Shown here piece by piece: positions 32,621 through 41,508 of a stretch of 64,000 bases of DNA. Origin of the DNA: Clostridia bacterium (GTDB lineage Bacteria; Bacillota; Clostridia; Christensenellales; Borkfalkiaceae). The DNA lies in NCBI GenBank assembly GCA_017626495.1, contig JAGAIP010000005.1, forward strand, positions 62,001 through 126,000, given 5' to 3'. Under the pieces are notes generated by a model, which was given only the letters and a program-made list of their open reading frames with translations, was not told the DNA's origin and did not search any database. How positions within the stretch are numbered: position 1 is the first letter of the stretch; each line of letters starts with the position of its first letter. The position numbers were made by a program, and so were the translations under genes.

Positions 32621-34660
32621 ATGTTTTTTGAAGCATGGGAAGGGTTCAGACCCGGAAAATGGTGTGAAGAAAACGAGATCGACACTCGCGACTTCATTCA
32701 GAGAAACTATAAAGAATACGAAGGCGACGCAAGCTTCCTTGCTCCCCCTACCGACGCTACCAACCGCCTTTGGAAAGAAGTGCTCGATCTGATGGCGCAG
32801 GAGAGAGCGAACGGCGGCGTACTCGACGCGGAAACGAAGATCGTTTCGCAGATCGATTCCTACCCCACGGCGGGATACATCGACCAAGACCTCGAAAAAA
32901 TCGTCGGATTGCAGACGGATAAACCCTTGAAGCGCGGACTTATGCCTTTCGGCGGACTTCGCATGGCGGAGCAGTCCCTCAGCATGTACGGCTATCAGCT
33001 CGATCCTTCCGTAAAAGAAATTTTCACGAAATACAGAAAGACGCACAATGACGGCGTATTCGACGCGTACACCCCCGAAATGCGCGCTTGCAGAACCTCT
33101 CACATTCTGACGGGACTTCCCGACACCTACGGAAGAGGGCGCATCGTCGGCGACTACCGCCGCGTCGCGCTTTACGGCGTAGACTATCTCATCAAGCAGA
33201 AGGAACGCGACAAACTGCACATGGGCGGAAGAATGAATCCCGACCTCGTGCGCGACAGAGAGGAAGTCGCCGAGCAGATCAAAGCGCTCAAAGCGCTCAA
33301 AAGCATGGCGGCAAAGTACGGATTCGATATCTCCGTTCCCGCAAAGAACGCGCAGGAGGCGATTCAGTGGCTCTACTTCGGATACCTCGGCGCGATCAAA
33401 GATCAGAACGGCGCGGCAATGTCCATCGGCAGAAACTCCACCTTCCTCGATATTTACATTGAAAGAGACCTCGAAAGAGGACTGATCACCGAAGAAGAGG
33501 CGCAGGAGATGATCGACCACTTCATCATGAAGTTGAGAATGGTCAAATTCATGCGAATCAAGGAATACAACGAACTGTTCTCGGGCGATCCCACCTGGGT
33601 TACCGAATCCATCGGCGGCGTCGGCATGGACGGCAGATCTCTCGTCACGAAGTCCTCTTTCCGTATCCTCCATACGCTCGAAAACCTCGGACCCGCACCC
33701 GAACCCAACCTCACCGTGCTTTGGTCCAAACGCCTGCCCTTGGGATTCAAGCGTTATTGCGCTAAGATTTCCATCGACACTTCGGCGATTCAGTACGAAT
33801 CGGACGATCTGATGAGACCTCTCATGGGCGACGATTACTGCATCGCGTGCTGCGTCAGCTGTATGCGCGTCGGTAAGGATATGCAGTTCTTCGGCGCGAG
33901 AGCGAACCTCGCAAAGTGTCTCCTCTACGCGATCAACGGCGGTAAAGACGAGATCATGAAGGACAAGGCGACGGGCAAGCATATGCAGGTCGCTCCCAAG
34001 TACGAGGCGATCCACGGAGACGACGCGCTCGATTACGACGAGGTCATCGACAAATACAAGCAGATGATCAAGTGGCTTGCAAAGGTCTACGTCGACACCC
34101 TGAACCTCATTCACATCATGCACGACAAGTACTCCTACGAAGCGCTCGAAATGGCTCTTCACGATACGAAGGTCAGAAGATTCTTCGCAACGGGTATCGC
34201 GGGACTCTCCTGCGCGGCAGATTCCCTCTCCGCAATCAAGTACGCGAAGGTCTATCCCATTCGCGACGAAGAAGGCGTCGTCGTAGATTACCGCATCGAG
34301 GGAGACTATCCCAAGTACGGCAACAACGACGACAGAGCGGACGAAATCGCCGTATGGCTCGTCAGACACTTCATGCGTCAGGTTGCGTCTCACTATACCT
34401 ATCGCGAATCCATTCCCACCACGTCCATTCTTACTATCACGTCCAACGTCGTTTACGGCAAAAAGACGGGCAACACTCCCGACGGACGCCGTGCCGGAAC
34501 GCCCCTTGCGCCCGGCGCAAACCCCATGCACGGAAGAGACAACAACGGCGCGCTTGCGTCTCTCGAATCGGTCGCAAAGCTGCCCTATGATTTCGCTCGC
34601 GACGGTATTTCCAATACCTTCTCGATCACCCCTGCTTCTCTGGGTAAAAACGAAGACTAA
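32621..34660 (+). CDS. pflB: Formate C-acetyltransferase core, lacking the glycyl-radical domain
   Basis: The 679-residue protein cleaves pyruvate plus CoA to acetyl-CoA and formate. It matches PFL from its N terminus ([15 protein letters not shown]) through the catalytic pair [10 protein letters not shown] (Cys410-Cys411) to [18 protein letters not shown], then stops. Typical PFL is about 740-760 residues and continues into the glycyl-radical domain. That domain is encoded by the next ORF in a different frame, 20 bases downstream. The break falls exactly at the linker before the radical domain. GGAG precedes the ATG. It should be inactive alone and needs the separate radical subunit. Confidence 0.93.
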   Translation: MFFEAWEGFRPGKWCEENEIDTRDFIQRNYKEYEGDASFLAPPTDATNRLWKEVLDLMAQERANGGVLDAETKIVSQIDSYPTAGYIDQDLEKIVGLQTDKPLKRGLMPFGGLRMAEQSLSMYGYQLDPSVKEIFTKYRKTHNDGVFDAYTPEMRACRTSHILTGLPDTYGRGRIVGDYRRVALYGVDYLIKQKERDKLHMGGRMNPDLVRDREEVAEQIKALKALKSMAAKYGFDISVPAKNAQEAIQWLYFGYLGAIKDQNGAAMSIGRNSTFLDIYIERDLERGLITEEEAQEMIDHFIMKLRMVKFMRIKEYNELFSGDPTWVTESIGGVGMDGRSLVTKSSFRILHTLENLGPAPEPNLTVLWSKRLPLGFKRYCAKISIDTSAIQYESDDLMRPLMGDDYCIACCVSCMRVGKDMQFFGARANLAKCLLYAINGGKDEIMKDKATGKHMQVAPKYEAIHGDDALDYDEVIDKYKQMIKWLAKVYVDTLNLIHIMHDKYSYEALEMALHDTKVRRFFATGIAGLSCAADSLSAIKYAKVYPIRDEEGVVVDYRIEGDYPKYGNNDDRADEIAVWLVRHFMRQVASHYTYRESIPTTSILTITSNVVYGKKTGNTPDGRRAGTPLAPGANPMHGRDNNGALASLESVAKLPYDFARDGISNTFSITPASLGKNED

Positions 34661-34680
34661 TTTTTCAGGAGGAAAGAACC

Positions 34681-34917
34681 ATGAACAATACTCAAATCGA
34701 CAATCTCGTCAATATGCTCGACGGCTACTGCGCGGACGGAGGTCATCATCTGAACGTCAACGTATTCAACAGAGAGACGCTTCTCGACGCACAGGCGCAT
34801 CCCGAAAAGTATCCCCAGCTCACCATCCGCGTCAGCGGTTATGCGGTAAACTTCAACAAGCTGACCAAGGAACAGCAGGACGACGTTATTTCCCGTACCA
34901 TTCACGAGGCGCTCTGA
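34681..34917 (+). CDS. Stand-alone glycyl-radical domain of PFL (GrcA-like)
   Basis: The 78-residue protein matches the C-terminal end of [22 protein letters not shown] (about residues 11-29), [33 protein letters not shown] with radical Gly53, and [16 protein letters not shown] strong AGGAGG precedes its ATG, which lies in a different frame from the PFL core. It resembles E. coli YfiD/GrcA, which replaces a damaged PFL domain, but here the core has no such domain, so this protein would be the only source of the radical. A hairpin and a terminator follow. Confidence 0.9.
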   Translation: MNNTQIDNLVNMLDGYCADGGHHLNVNVFNRETLLDAQAHPEKYPQLTIRVSGYAVNFNKLTKEQQDDVISRTIHEAL

Positions 34918-34982
34918 CGCTTCGGGCGTCTGGTCGGCTCCAAAGCGCACGGCGCACCGACCGTTCCATTTGAAACGTAAAA

Positions 34983-35024
34983 AAATCCGAATTTGCGACG
35001 ATTCGTTCACAAATTCGGATTTTT
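34983..35024 (+). terminator. Bidirectional terminator between the pfl operon and the Ig-like lipoprotein
   Basis: AAATCCGAATTTG / CAAATTCGGATTT stem followed by T on the plus strand; the minus strand is also followed by T-rich sequence. Confidence 0.88.
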
Positions 35025-35375
35025 TCATTTCATTCTCGTTTCTGACTTCGGCTTGACCGTCACTTCGCAAGTCGCGCTTTTGCCCGACGTGGTAGCGGTA
35101 ATCGTAGCCTTTCCCTCTTCCTTTGCGGTCAACATGCCTCCGTCAACCACAACGACTTTTTCATCGGAGCTTTCCCACATGATGCTCTTATCCATCGCAT
35201 CGGAGGGAACGACCGATGCTTTCAACTCCTTCGTTTCCCCTACGACCATTTCGATCATCGTTTCCGAAAGCGTGATGCGCACGTCCTCCGTCTCGTTTTT
35301 TCCGCCGCAGCCCGCCATTCCGACGAGCGCGAAAGCGCACAGCGCCGACGCCAACCATTTCTTACCGATATTCAT
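35025..35375 (-). CDS. Small lipoprotein with a bacterial Ig-like (BIG2) domain
   Basis: The 116-residue protein has lipobox VGMAGC (Cys23) followed by a single BIG2-type domain: ITLSETMIEMVVGETKELKA, then SIMWESSDEKVVVVD, GMLTAKEEGKATITAT and CEVTVKP. This fold is common in extracellular proteins of Clostridia and mediates adhesion or spaces other domains. On its own it has no obvious partner. AAAGGAGAAAG precedes the ATG. Confidence 0.85.
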   Translation of the reverse strand: MNIGKKWLASALCAFALVGMAGCGGKNETEDVRITLSETMIEMVVGETKELKASVVPSDAMDKSIMWESSDEKVVVVDGGMLTAKEEGKATITATTSGKSATCEVTVKPKSETRMK

Positions 35376-35418
35376 ATGCTTTCTCCTTTGAAAGCAGTAT
35401 GATTCGGAAACAGGGCGT

Positions 35419-35829
35419 TTATACCCGATTCAAAAAAGATTTCAGCGCGTCGATTTTCTTCTTCGTGAGCTGGTAAATACGCACGGTAGCTCCGCCCAAA
35501 ATCAGCACGAACGAGAGATAGACGAACGTCAGCGTGGTATTTTTCACGACAATCATATAGACCATCAGCGCAAGGCACACGAGCGCCACGCCAAGGAGCA
35601 GGAAAAAGGAGATCCTGTCGTACTTTATTTTTCCGACGAATGCGCAACCGTTCCCCTCCGCTTTGAGTTTGCCCTCGTAGCGGAGCTTAATTTTATCCGT
35701 CTTTTCTCTCGGGAATACGGTAATCGTATCCTCCTCGCAATTCATACGGTACTGACTTCCCTTTGCGGAGCACTTTGCCATCAGCGCGTCGAACGCTTCT
35801 TCCTTTGTTTTTTCATAATAGAGTTTCAT
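35419..35829 (-). CDS. Hypothetical membrane protein with two TM segments
   Basis: The 136-residue protein starts with a soluble alpha/beta segment (MKLYYEKTKEEAFDALMAKC, then ITVFPREKTDKIKLRYEGKL), followed by two hydrophobic helices (about residues 75-95 and 99-117) and a basic tail. I recognise no family. The start at 35829 is chosen because the upstream extension is hydrophobic but not protein-like; the ribosome-binding site is weak. It is divergent from pepT. Confidence 0.6.
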   Translation of the reverse strand: MKLYYEKTKEEAFDALMAKCSAKGSQYRMNCEEDTITVFPREKTDKIKLRYEGKLKAEGNGCAFVGKIKYDRISFFLLLGVALVCLALMVYMIVVKNTTLTFVYLSFVLILGGATVRIYQLTKKKIDALKSFLNRV

Positions 35830-35924
35830 AGCTGATACCGTGTTCAAAAAACTTGTAAGCAGAATTTTTTGTTTTATTATAACACCGAGCGGAATAAAAA
35901 TCAACCCCTTACACAGTCTTAACC

Positions 35925-35953
35925 TTGACAAAAGGCGCAAAAAGCCCTATAAT
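35925..35953 (+). promoter_or_regulatory. pepT operon promoter
   Basis: TTGACA (35925-35930), 17-bp spacer, TATAAT (35948-35953), with the start codon 21 bases downstream. Confidence 0.88.
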
Positions 35954-35973
35954 CATATCGTGAGGTATTATTT

Positions 35974-37179
35974 ATGAACGCTACGGAAAAATTTCTCAGA
36001 TATATCAAAATCGACACGCAATCCGACCCGACGACGGGAACGCACCCCTCCACGGCAAAGCAATTCGACCTGATGCGCCTGCTTGAACGGGAACTTACCG
36101 CGCTCGGACTAAACGTATCGACCGACGAACACGGCTATCTCTATTCGTACATTCCCTCGAATACGGACGCGCCTGCCATCGGATTCATTGCGCACATGGA
36201 CACGGAACCCGTCGTATCGGGAACAAACGTCCGTCCTCAAATCGTGGAATACCGAGGCGGAGAGATTACGCTCCGTTCGGGAGCCGTTTTATCCCCGGAC
36301 CGATTCCCCTCGCTCCAAAACTACGTCGGGGAGCGTCTCATCGTGACGGACGGAACGACTTTGCTCGGCGCGGACGACAAAGCGGGCGTTGCGGAAATCA
36401 TGGCGCTTGCGGAGTATCTCGTCAAGCATCCCGAAGTCAAGCATGGAAAGATCGGAATCGCCTTTACGCCCGATGAAGAGATCGGCGAGGGAGCGGATTT
36501 CTTCGACGTGGAAAAGTTCGGATGCGACTTTGCCTACACCGTGGACGGAGGTCCGATCGGCGAGCTTTCGTACGAGACCTTCAACGCCGCCGCGGCAACC
36601 TTTACGCTCAAAGGCAGAAACATTCATCCGGGAGCGGCAAAAGGAAAAATGATCAACTGTTGTCTCATCGCGGGAGACGTTCTCTCCCGTTTCCCCGAAA
36701 CCGAAACCCCTGCAACCACAGAGGGAAGAGAAGGCTTTTACCATATCGGTTCCGTCGTCGCAGGCGTGGAACACGGCTCGATCGAGCTCATCATTCGCGA
36801 CCACGACAGACAAAAGTTTGAAGAAAGAAAGGCTTTCGTTTCGAATCTTTGCAAACAGATGCAGGACAAATACGGGAAAGACAGCGTTTCCTGCGAAATC
36901 AAAGATTCCTACTACAACATGCGCGAGAAGATCGAGCCGCATATGCAGCTGATTGAAAACGCAAAGACGGCTCTCTCCCGACTGGGCATCACGCCTTCCG
37001 TTCTTGCCGTCAGAGGGGGGACGGACGGAGCTCGTCTCTCTTTTATGGGACTCCCCTGCCCGAACCTCGGTACGGGCGGACATAACTGTCATTCCATTTT
37101 CGAATTTATCTCGTGCGAATCCCTCGAAAAGGGCGCCAAAGTATTAAAGGAGATCGTAGCCGTCTACGCAAACGCATGA
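35974..37179 (+). CDS. pepT: Tripeptide aminopeptidase PepT (M20B)
   Basis: A 401-residue zinc exopeptidase that releases the N-terminal residue of tripeptides. Metal and catalytic motifs: FIAHMDTEP (His/Asp about 74-76), LLGADDKAGVAEI (Asp about 134), FTPDEEIGEG (Glu-Glu about 168), YTVDGGPIGE, and a late NLGTGGHNCHSIFEF with the last zinc His. The dimerisation domain is about 205-310. Its stop codon overlaps the next gene, a metal/siderophore-type binding lipoprotein, tying peptide use to that ABC system in one operon. Confidence 0.93.
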   Translation: MNATEKFLRYIKIDTQSDPTTGTHPSTAKQFDLMRLLERELTALGLNVSTDEHGYLYSYIPSNTDAPAIGFIAHMDTEPVVSGTNVRPQIVEYRGGEITLRSGAVLSPDRFPSLQNYVGERLIVTDGTTLLGADDKAGVAEIMALAEYLVKHPEVKHGKIGIAFTPDEEIGEGADFFDVEKFGCDFAYTVDGGPIGELSYETFNAAAATFTLKGRNIHPGAAKGKMINCCLIAGDVLSRFPETETPATTEGREGFYHIGSVVAGVEHGSIELIIRDHDRQKFEERKAFVSNLCKQMQDKYGKDSVSCEIKDSYYNMREKIEPHMQLIENAKTALSRLGITPSVLAVRGGTDGARLSFMGLPCPNLGTGGHNCHSIFEFISCESLEKGAKVLKEIVAVYANA

Positions 37180-38099
37180 AAAAACAATTACCTGTCGCCT
37201 TATCGGGCTTGATTTTACTCTGCGGTTGTACGACGCAACCTACCCCGACGGAAGGCTATACCTTTACGGATGCGGCAGGCGTTCAGATCACGCTTCCCGA
37301 GAAACTCGAACGCGTCGCAGTCCTCTTCTCGTCCTATGCGGACGTTTGGCAACTTGCAGGCGGCGCCGTTTCGGTGACCGTCGGAGAGAGCGTTACGCGC
37401 GGCATCTGTCCCGAGGGAACGCCGCTCGTGGACGACGGCGCAGGCAAAACCATCGACATGGAAGCGCTCCTTTCTTATGAACCCGACTTCGTCATCTGTT
37501 CCGCCACGCTGGAAGGACAGATTTCCGCGGCTGAAATTCTGAATGAAAACGGAATCCCCTGCGCAAGGTTTTCCATCGAGAGTTTCGACGACTTTTACCG
37601 TATGCTCGCCATCTGCACGGACATCACGGGCGACAAGCAGGCGCTCGAAACGTACGGCGATCGCCAGAGGGAACGCATCTCGTCCATTCTTTCCGAAACC
37701 CACTCGGAAGAGAGCGTACTCTTTATCCGTTCCGCGTCTTCGAGAAAGAGCACCAAGACGCTCTCTTCTTCGGACAACTTCGCCGCTTCCATGCTCTCCG
37801 AATTCGGACTGAATAACATTGCGGACGGTTGCGCCATTCTCGCGGAATCCCTCAACGTCGAATATATTCTGACGCAAGATCCCACCTATATCTTCTTTAC
37901 CGTCATGGGAGACGAAACGGCAGGAAAAAATAACATGTATTCCATGCTCGAAGAGGACATCTGGTCGGAATTGACCGCCGTCAAAGAGGGACGCGTGTTC
38001 TATCTTCCCAAATCTACGTTTCAATACAAGCCGACGGACGGTTGGGCGGACGCCTACGCCTTCCTCGCGGAGAAAATCAACGGTGAAAAAATTCGCTGA
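37176..38099 (+). CDS. FecB/BtuF-type ABC substrate-binding lipoprotein
   Basis: The 307-residue protein has a lipoprotein signal ending in ILLCGC (Cys17) and a type III periplasmic-binding fold: YTFTDAAGVQITLPEKLERV, LLSYEPDFVICSATLEGQ (the familiar 'L..l.PDlVi'), and a tail with VKEGRVFYLPKSTFQYKP. These proteins deliver iron-siderophore, haem or cobalamin to FecCD permeases. The ligand cannot be predicted. The start MKKQLPV overlaps the pepT stop (ATGA). The permease gene starts within its last 17 bases. Confidence 0.87.
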   Translation: MKKQLPVALSGLILLCGCTTQPTPTEGYTFTDAAGVQITLPEKLERVAVLFSSYADVWQLAGGAVSVTVGESVTRGICPEGTPLVDDGAGKTIDMEALLSYEPDFVICSATLEGQISAAEILNENGIPCARFSIESFDDFYRMLAICTDITGDKQALETYGDRQRERISSILSETHSEESVLFIRSASSRKSTKTLSSSDNFAASMLSEFGLNNIADGCAILAESLNVEYILTQDPTYIFFTVMGDETAGKNNMYSMLEEDIWSELTAVKEGRVFYLPKSTFQYKPTDGWADAYAFLAEKINGEKIR

Positions 38100-39078
38100 C
38101 AAATTCATCTTCCCGTGCGCGATCGGAATTTTGCTCCTTTCCGCCTTTTTGTCCCTTCGGTTCGGAAGCGTAACGCTTACTTCCGAACAGTTCTGGAAGG
38201 GACTTTTCGGTATGGACGGATATAAGACGCAAACTTTGATTATCCGCTCCTCCCGTCTACCCCGTCTCTTCGGAGGGATCGTGGCAGGCATGGGACTTGC
38301 GCTTGCAGGCACGCTGTTACAGCGCGTCACGGACAACCCCCTCGCCGCTCCGAACCTTCTCGGAATCAACGCAGGCGCAGGATTTTCCGTCCTTCTTCTG
38401 CTCGTCTTTGCCCCCTCTCTCAGCGCGCTGTTGCCCCTTTCCGCTTTCATCGGCGCGCTCTTGACCTCTCTTCTCATTCTCGGAATCGCGCGCATGAACG
38501 GCATGGGTAAAACCGCGATCGTACTAACGGGCGTCGCGCTCTCTGCGCTCTTTCAGGCTGGAATTTCCTTTCTGTCGAAACTAGACCCCGACGCGCTCGT
38601 TTCCTACACCGACTTTTCCATCGGCGGATTGTACGGACTCAAAACTTCCGAACTACTCGTTCCGTCCGTGATCGTCCTCGTCTGTTTCGTCCTTTCCCTC
38701 TTCCTCGCGAAAGAGCTTTCCCTCTTCTGCCTCGGGGACACGCTCGCAATTTCCCTCGGCGTCAACGTAAAGAAAGTGAGGCTCCTTGCCCTTATCCTCG
38801 CTTCCGCGTCGGCGGCGGCAGCCGTCTCCTTCGCAGGGCTCATCGGATTCGTCGGGCTCATCGTACCCCACGTTGCGAGAAAAATCGTCGTCGGAAATGC
38901 GAGAAAAGAGCTTCTGCTTTCCCCTTTGCTCGGAGCAAGCCTTTTGCTCCTTGCGGATCTGCTCGCGCGCACTGCGTTTGCCCCTACGGAAATTCCCGTC
39001 GGCGTGTTTACCGCGCTGCTCGGCGTACCCTTCTTCCTAATCCTCGTGCTGAAAAGGAGAAACCATGTTTCAATGTGA
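38083..39078 (+). CDS. FecCD-family ABC permease
   Basis: A 331-residue integral membrane subunit with about ten helices. Family motifs: RLPRLFGGIVAGMGLALAGT, LLQRVTDNPLAAPNLLGINA (coupling region and 'NPLAdPxxLGi' block), SIGGLYG-type segment, LGVNVKKVRLLAL, AGLIGFVGLIVPHVAR and ARTAFAPTEIPVGVFTALLG. The start codon is GTG at 38083. It overlaps both neighbours, the binding protein by 17 bases and the ATPase by 14, so the three are translated as a coupled set. Confidence 0.93.
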   Translation: MKKFADKFIFPCAIGILLLSAFLSLRFGSVTLTSEQFWKGLFGMDGYKTQTLIIRSSRLPRLFGGIVAGMGLALAGTLLQRVTDNPLAAPNLLGINAGAGFSVLLLLVFAPSLSALLPLSAFIGALLTSLLILGIARMNGMGKTAIVLTGVALSALFQAGISFLSKLDPDALVSYTDFSIGGLYGLKTSELLVPSVIVLVCFVLSLFLAKELSLFCLGDTLAISLGVNVKKVRLLALILASASAAAAVSFAGLIGFVGLIVPHVARKIVVGNARKELLLSPLLGASLLLLADLLARTAFAPTEIPVGVFTALLGVPFFLILVLKRRNHVSM

Positions 39079-39784
39079 ACTCTCCGTCAAATACGGCTCA
39101 AAACAAGTATTCGATTCGTTCAAGCTGACCTTAAACGAGGGAATCACGATGTTATTCGGAAAAAACGGATCGGGGAAAACCACGCTTTTGCACGCGCTGA
39201 CGGGGGCGATCGCCTGCGAGGGAAACTTACTCCTCGACGGCGTGGAACTGACTTCTCTTACTCCCCTGAAACGCGCGAGATACGTCTCTCTGTTGCCGCA
39301 AATTCTACCCTCGCCCGACCTTCTCGTAAAGGACGCCGTCGCCATGGGGAGATTCCCCTACGGCGCGCCCTCTGCCGAGGACAAATCTCGCATCGACGAG
39401 ATCATGCAAACGCTCGGGATTGCCTGCCTTTCCGAACGCGTCGCCTCTTCCCTTTCGGGCGGAGAACGGCAAAAAGTATTTCTCGCCATGCTCCTTGCAC
39501 AGGATACGCCCGTCGTTTTGTTGGACGAGCCGACGACCTACATGGACATTTCTTTCCGCGAGACGTTCTTCTCCGTCCTGAATCAACTGAAAGAAAAGCG
39601 CAAAACGGTGCTCTTCGTCACGCACGATCTCACCTCCGCAAACGAAGCGGATCGCGTTCTGCTCCTGGACGGCGGCGCGCTCGCTTTCGACGGAACCAAG
39701 GACGAATGCTTTGAACGAAACGTGCTCGAAAGCGCGTTTTCCGTCCGAAGTTACACCGTAGACAATTATCGTTTTTTCAAATAA
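39065..39784 (+). CDS. ABC ATPase of the FecCD-type system
   Basis: A 239-residue ATPase with Walker A GKNGSGKTT (about residues 32-40), signature SSLSGGERQKV (about 128-138), Walker B VVLLDEPTTYMD (about 149-160) and switch His FVTHDLTSANEADR. The GGAGA ribosome-binding site lies within the end of the permease gene. A terminator follows, closing a four-gene unit (pepT, binding protein, permease, ATPase). Confidence 0.92.
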   Translation: MFQCELSVKYGSKQVFDSFKLTLNEGITMLFGKNGSGKTTLLHALTGAIACEGNLLLDGVELTSLTPLKRARYVSLLPQILPSPDLLVKDAVAMGRFPYGAPSAEDKSRIDEIMQTLGIACLSERVASSLSGGERQKVFLAMLLAQDTPVVLLDEPTTYMDISFRETFFSVLNQLKEKRKTVLFVTHDLTSANEADRVLLLDGGALAFDGTKDECFERNVLESAFSVRSYTVDNYRFFK

Positions 39785-39815
39785 AGAGGCAGAATTTCGA
39801 TTCTGCCTCTTTTCT
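39785..39815 (+). terminator. Terminator after the FecCD-type operon (probably bidirectional)
   Basis: AAGAGGCAGAAT / ATTCTGCCTCTT stem followed by TTTC. The frameshifted XRE gene ends next to it on the minus strand. Confidence 0.85.
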
Positions 39816-40479
39816 TATAAGTACGCGGCAAGCGGTGCAAACTCCTTGATTTTTCCGTGTTCGATTGCATATTTCATGAGTTTCCGAATTGTCTTTTCTT
39901 CGAGAAACGCACCGAATTTGACCGCCTCGCCCAATTCGATTCTCTGCGACGTGACCGCATCGACGACGAGTTCTCCCAAATCTTCCTCGTCCATAAACGG
40001 CGCGATTTTTACGAGCTCACTTATATCCGAATCTCTTTCCAAAATTTTTTTCGCGAGCTTCGCCACGTCGTCCTCGTCCAGAAACGGACAAAGTTCCGCA
40101 AGATCGTCGAGCGTGACTTTATCTTCCACGCGAGCCATCGCTTTCCTTCACTTCCTTTTCGATTTTTTCAAAGGATTCTTTCAATTTTTCCGGTTTCATG
40201 ATGGGCGCGATTTCTTTGAGTTCGCTCCCGTCGACCGTCTCTTCCGCATTGACTTTGCGAATGACTTCGGAAACTTCTTTATCTCCGATGATTTCATCGA
40301 TGCTCACGCCGAACATCTCGGAAAGCTCTTGCAGACGGGAAAGGTCCGGTATATTTCCTCTCCCAGTTGCTGACTGCCTGAAAACTGATACCGAGCTGAT
40401 CGGCAAGTTCGGGTTGCGTCATATTGCTTTCTCTTCTGAGTCGGGAAATATTTCTCCCGCTCTGATTCATATCAAACAT
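39815..40479 (-). pseudogene. XRE regulator with C-terminal repeats, broken by two frameshifts
   Basis: Three overlapping minus-strand frames together make one XRE-type protein. Frame 1 from 40479 (AAAGGAG upstream): MFDMNQSGRNISRLRRES then NMTQPELADQLGISFQAVSN and WER. It then shifts near 40355 into GNIPDLSRLQELSEMFGV and SIDEIIGDKEVSEVIRKV, which ends at 40119. The third frame, from an internal ATG at 40138, gives MARVEDKVTLDDLAELCPFL with repeats 'APFMDEEDLGELV'. Related Clostridia regulators carry the HTH and such repeats in one chain. Both shifts are in the same direction. The last frame could still be translated as its own 107-residue protein. Confidence 0.68.
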
Positions 40480-40575
40480 TTTTCTCCTTTGCGATCGAAC
40501 CCCTATCATACCCGATTTTTTGTAAAAATGCAATCAAGCCGTGGTTGAATCGGGCACATTCAAGTATCAATTGAG

Positions 40576-40605
40576 TAAAAAAAGCAGAACCGAAGTTCCG
40601 CTTTC
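40576..40605 (-). terminator. Terminator after the membrane-anchored XRE gene
   Basis: Minus-strand AGCGGAAC / GTTCTGCT stem with a TTCG tetraloop, followed by seven T. Confidence 0.9.
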
Positions 40606-40607
40606 TC

Positions 40608-41405
40608 TTATTTGCGTCTGAACAAGTCGCAGATGATGTAATAGATGGGGATGGTGATAAAGAGAACCCAGTACGGATGCCACCAACCGTATTGACAACC
40701 GAGGAAGAGATAGACCCCCGCAACGAGTACGGGATAAGCGAAGTTGGACGGATTCTTCTTTACGATGGCGTCGCACAGACTGCCGACCAAAGGAATCGCG
40801 AAGAAGATGAGCCAACCGGGGTGCCAAAGGGAACAGAATCCGCCGAGCACGAAATAACCGATGACCGCAAGGAGCGCCGTGATTCCCGTAACGGCGTCGG
40901 CAATCCGATGATTTCTGTGGGAATGAAACTCTTCTTCGTCCGTATCTTTTCCCGATTTGATATGGATCCCCGTCCTGTCGATGTGAACGGAATCCTCGCC
41001 GTCCTCGATATGAATGCCGTCGTTGCCGATGTGAACGGAATCCGCTCCGTCTTCGATGTGAATGCCGCTTTCGTTCATTTTGAACTTGACGTCCTCATCT
41101 TCGGCGAGTTCTTCCCAAGTATAATGTTTTTCTTGTTTGTCGTCCGTTTCCGTCTTTTTATCGTCTGCCTCCTCTTTCTCTTCCTTGATTTCTTGGGAAG
41201 TCTGCTCGGTGGAAAGCAGTTCGTCCAAAGACACGCCGTACAGTCTCGCGAGCAAAATGAGGTTATCCGTATCGGGAGACGCCTCCGCCCTCTCCCACTT
41301 GGAGACCGCCTGACGGGAGATGCCTAGTTCATCCGCAAGCTGTTCCTGCGAATAGCCTTTCTGTTTTCTGAGTTGTTGCAATCTGTTTGCAATTTCAATA
41401 TTCAT
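40608..41405 (-). CDS. XRE-family regulator with a membrane-anchored C terminus
   Basis: A 265-residue protein. Residues 1-65 are a Cro/CI-type HTH (LRKQKGYSQEQLADELGISR then QAVSKWERAEASPD). An acidic linker follows, then three copies of a short beta repeat GIHI-x-D/SG-x-DSVHI (about residues 114-152). The C terminus has three to four hydrophobic segments (about 170-262) with a Trp-rich 'WHPGW/WHPYW' pair. This layout suggests a regulator tied to the membrane, perhaps sensing envelope state. A GCAAC/GTTGC palindrome upstream may be its operator. GGAGG precedes the ATG. Confidence 0.8.
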   Translation of the reverse strand: MNIEIANRLQQLRKQKGYSQEQLADELGISRQAVSKWERAEASPDTDNLILLARLYGVSLDELLSTEQTSQEIKEEKEEADDKKTETDDKQEKHYTWEELAEDEDVKFKMNESGIHIEDGADSVHIGNDGIHIEDGEDSVHIDRTGIHIKSGKDTDEEEFHSHRNHRIADAVTGITALLAVIGYFVLGGFCSLWHPGWLIFFAIPLVGSLCDAIVKKNPSNFAYPVLVAGVYLFLGCQYGWWHPYWVLFITIPIYYIICDLFRRK

Positions 41406-41484
41406 ATGTGTTTCCTCCGTATTTTCTGAGTTCCATTATACGGTTGCGCGGAGGAAAAATCCACCGCTTTTGGGTTGAACTTCC

Positions 41485-41499
41485 GCAACTTTTGGTTGC
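41485..41499. promoter_or_regulatory. GCAAC-TTTTG-GTTGC palindrome, possible XRE operator
   Basis: Perfect five-base inverted repeat, followed at 41466-41475 by a related half-site (CTTTTGGGTTG). It lies between the XRE gene start and the ABC exporter end. A TATAAT on the minus strand at 41440-41435 lies between it and the XRE gene. Confidence 0.5.
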
Positions 41500-41508
41500 A
41501 TTTGCCTT

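Noticed and set aside
32594..34531. 645-residue minus-strand ORF opposite PFL
   Set aside because: Antisense to a well-supported PFL; no domain or promoter.
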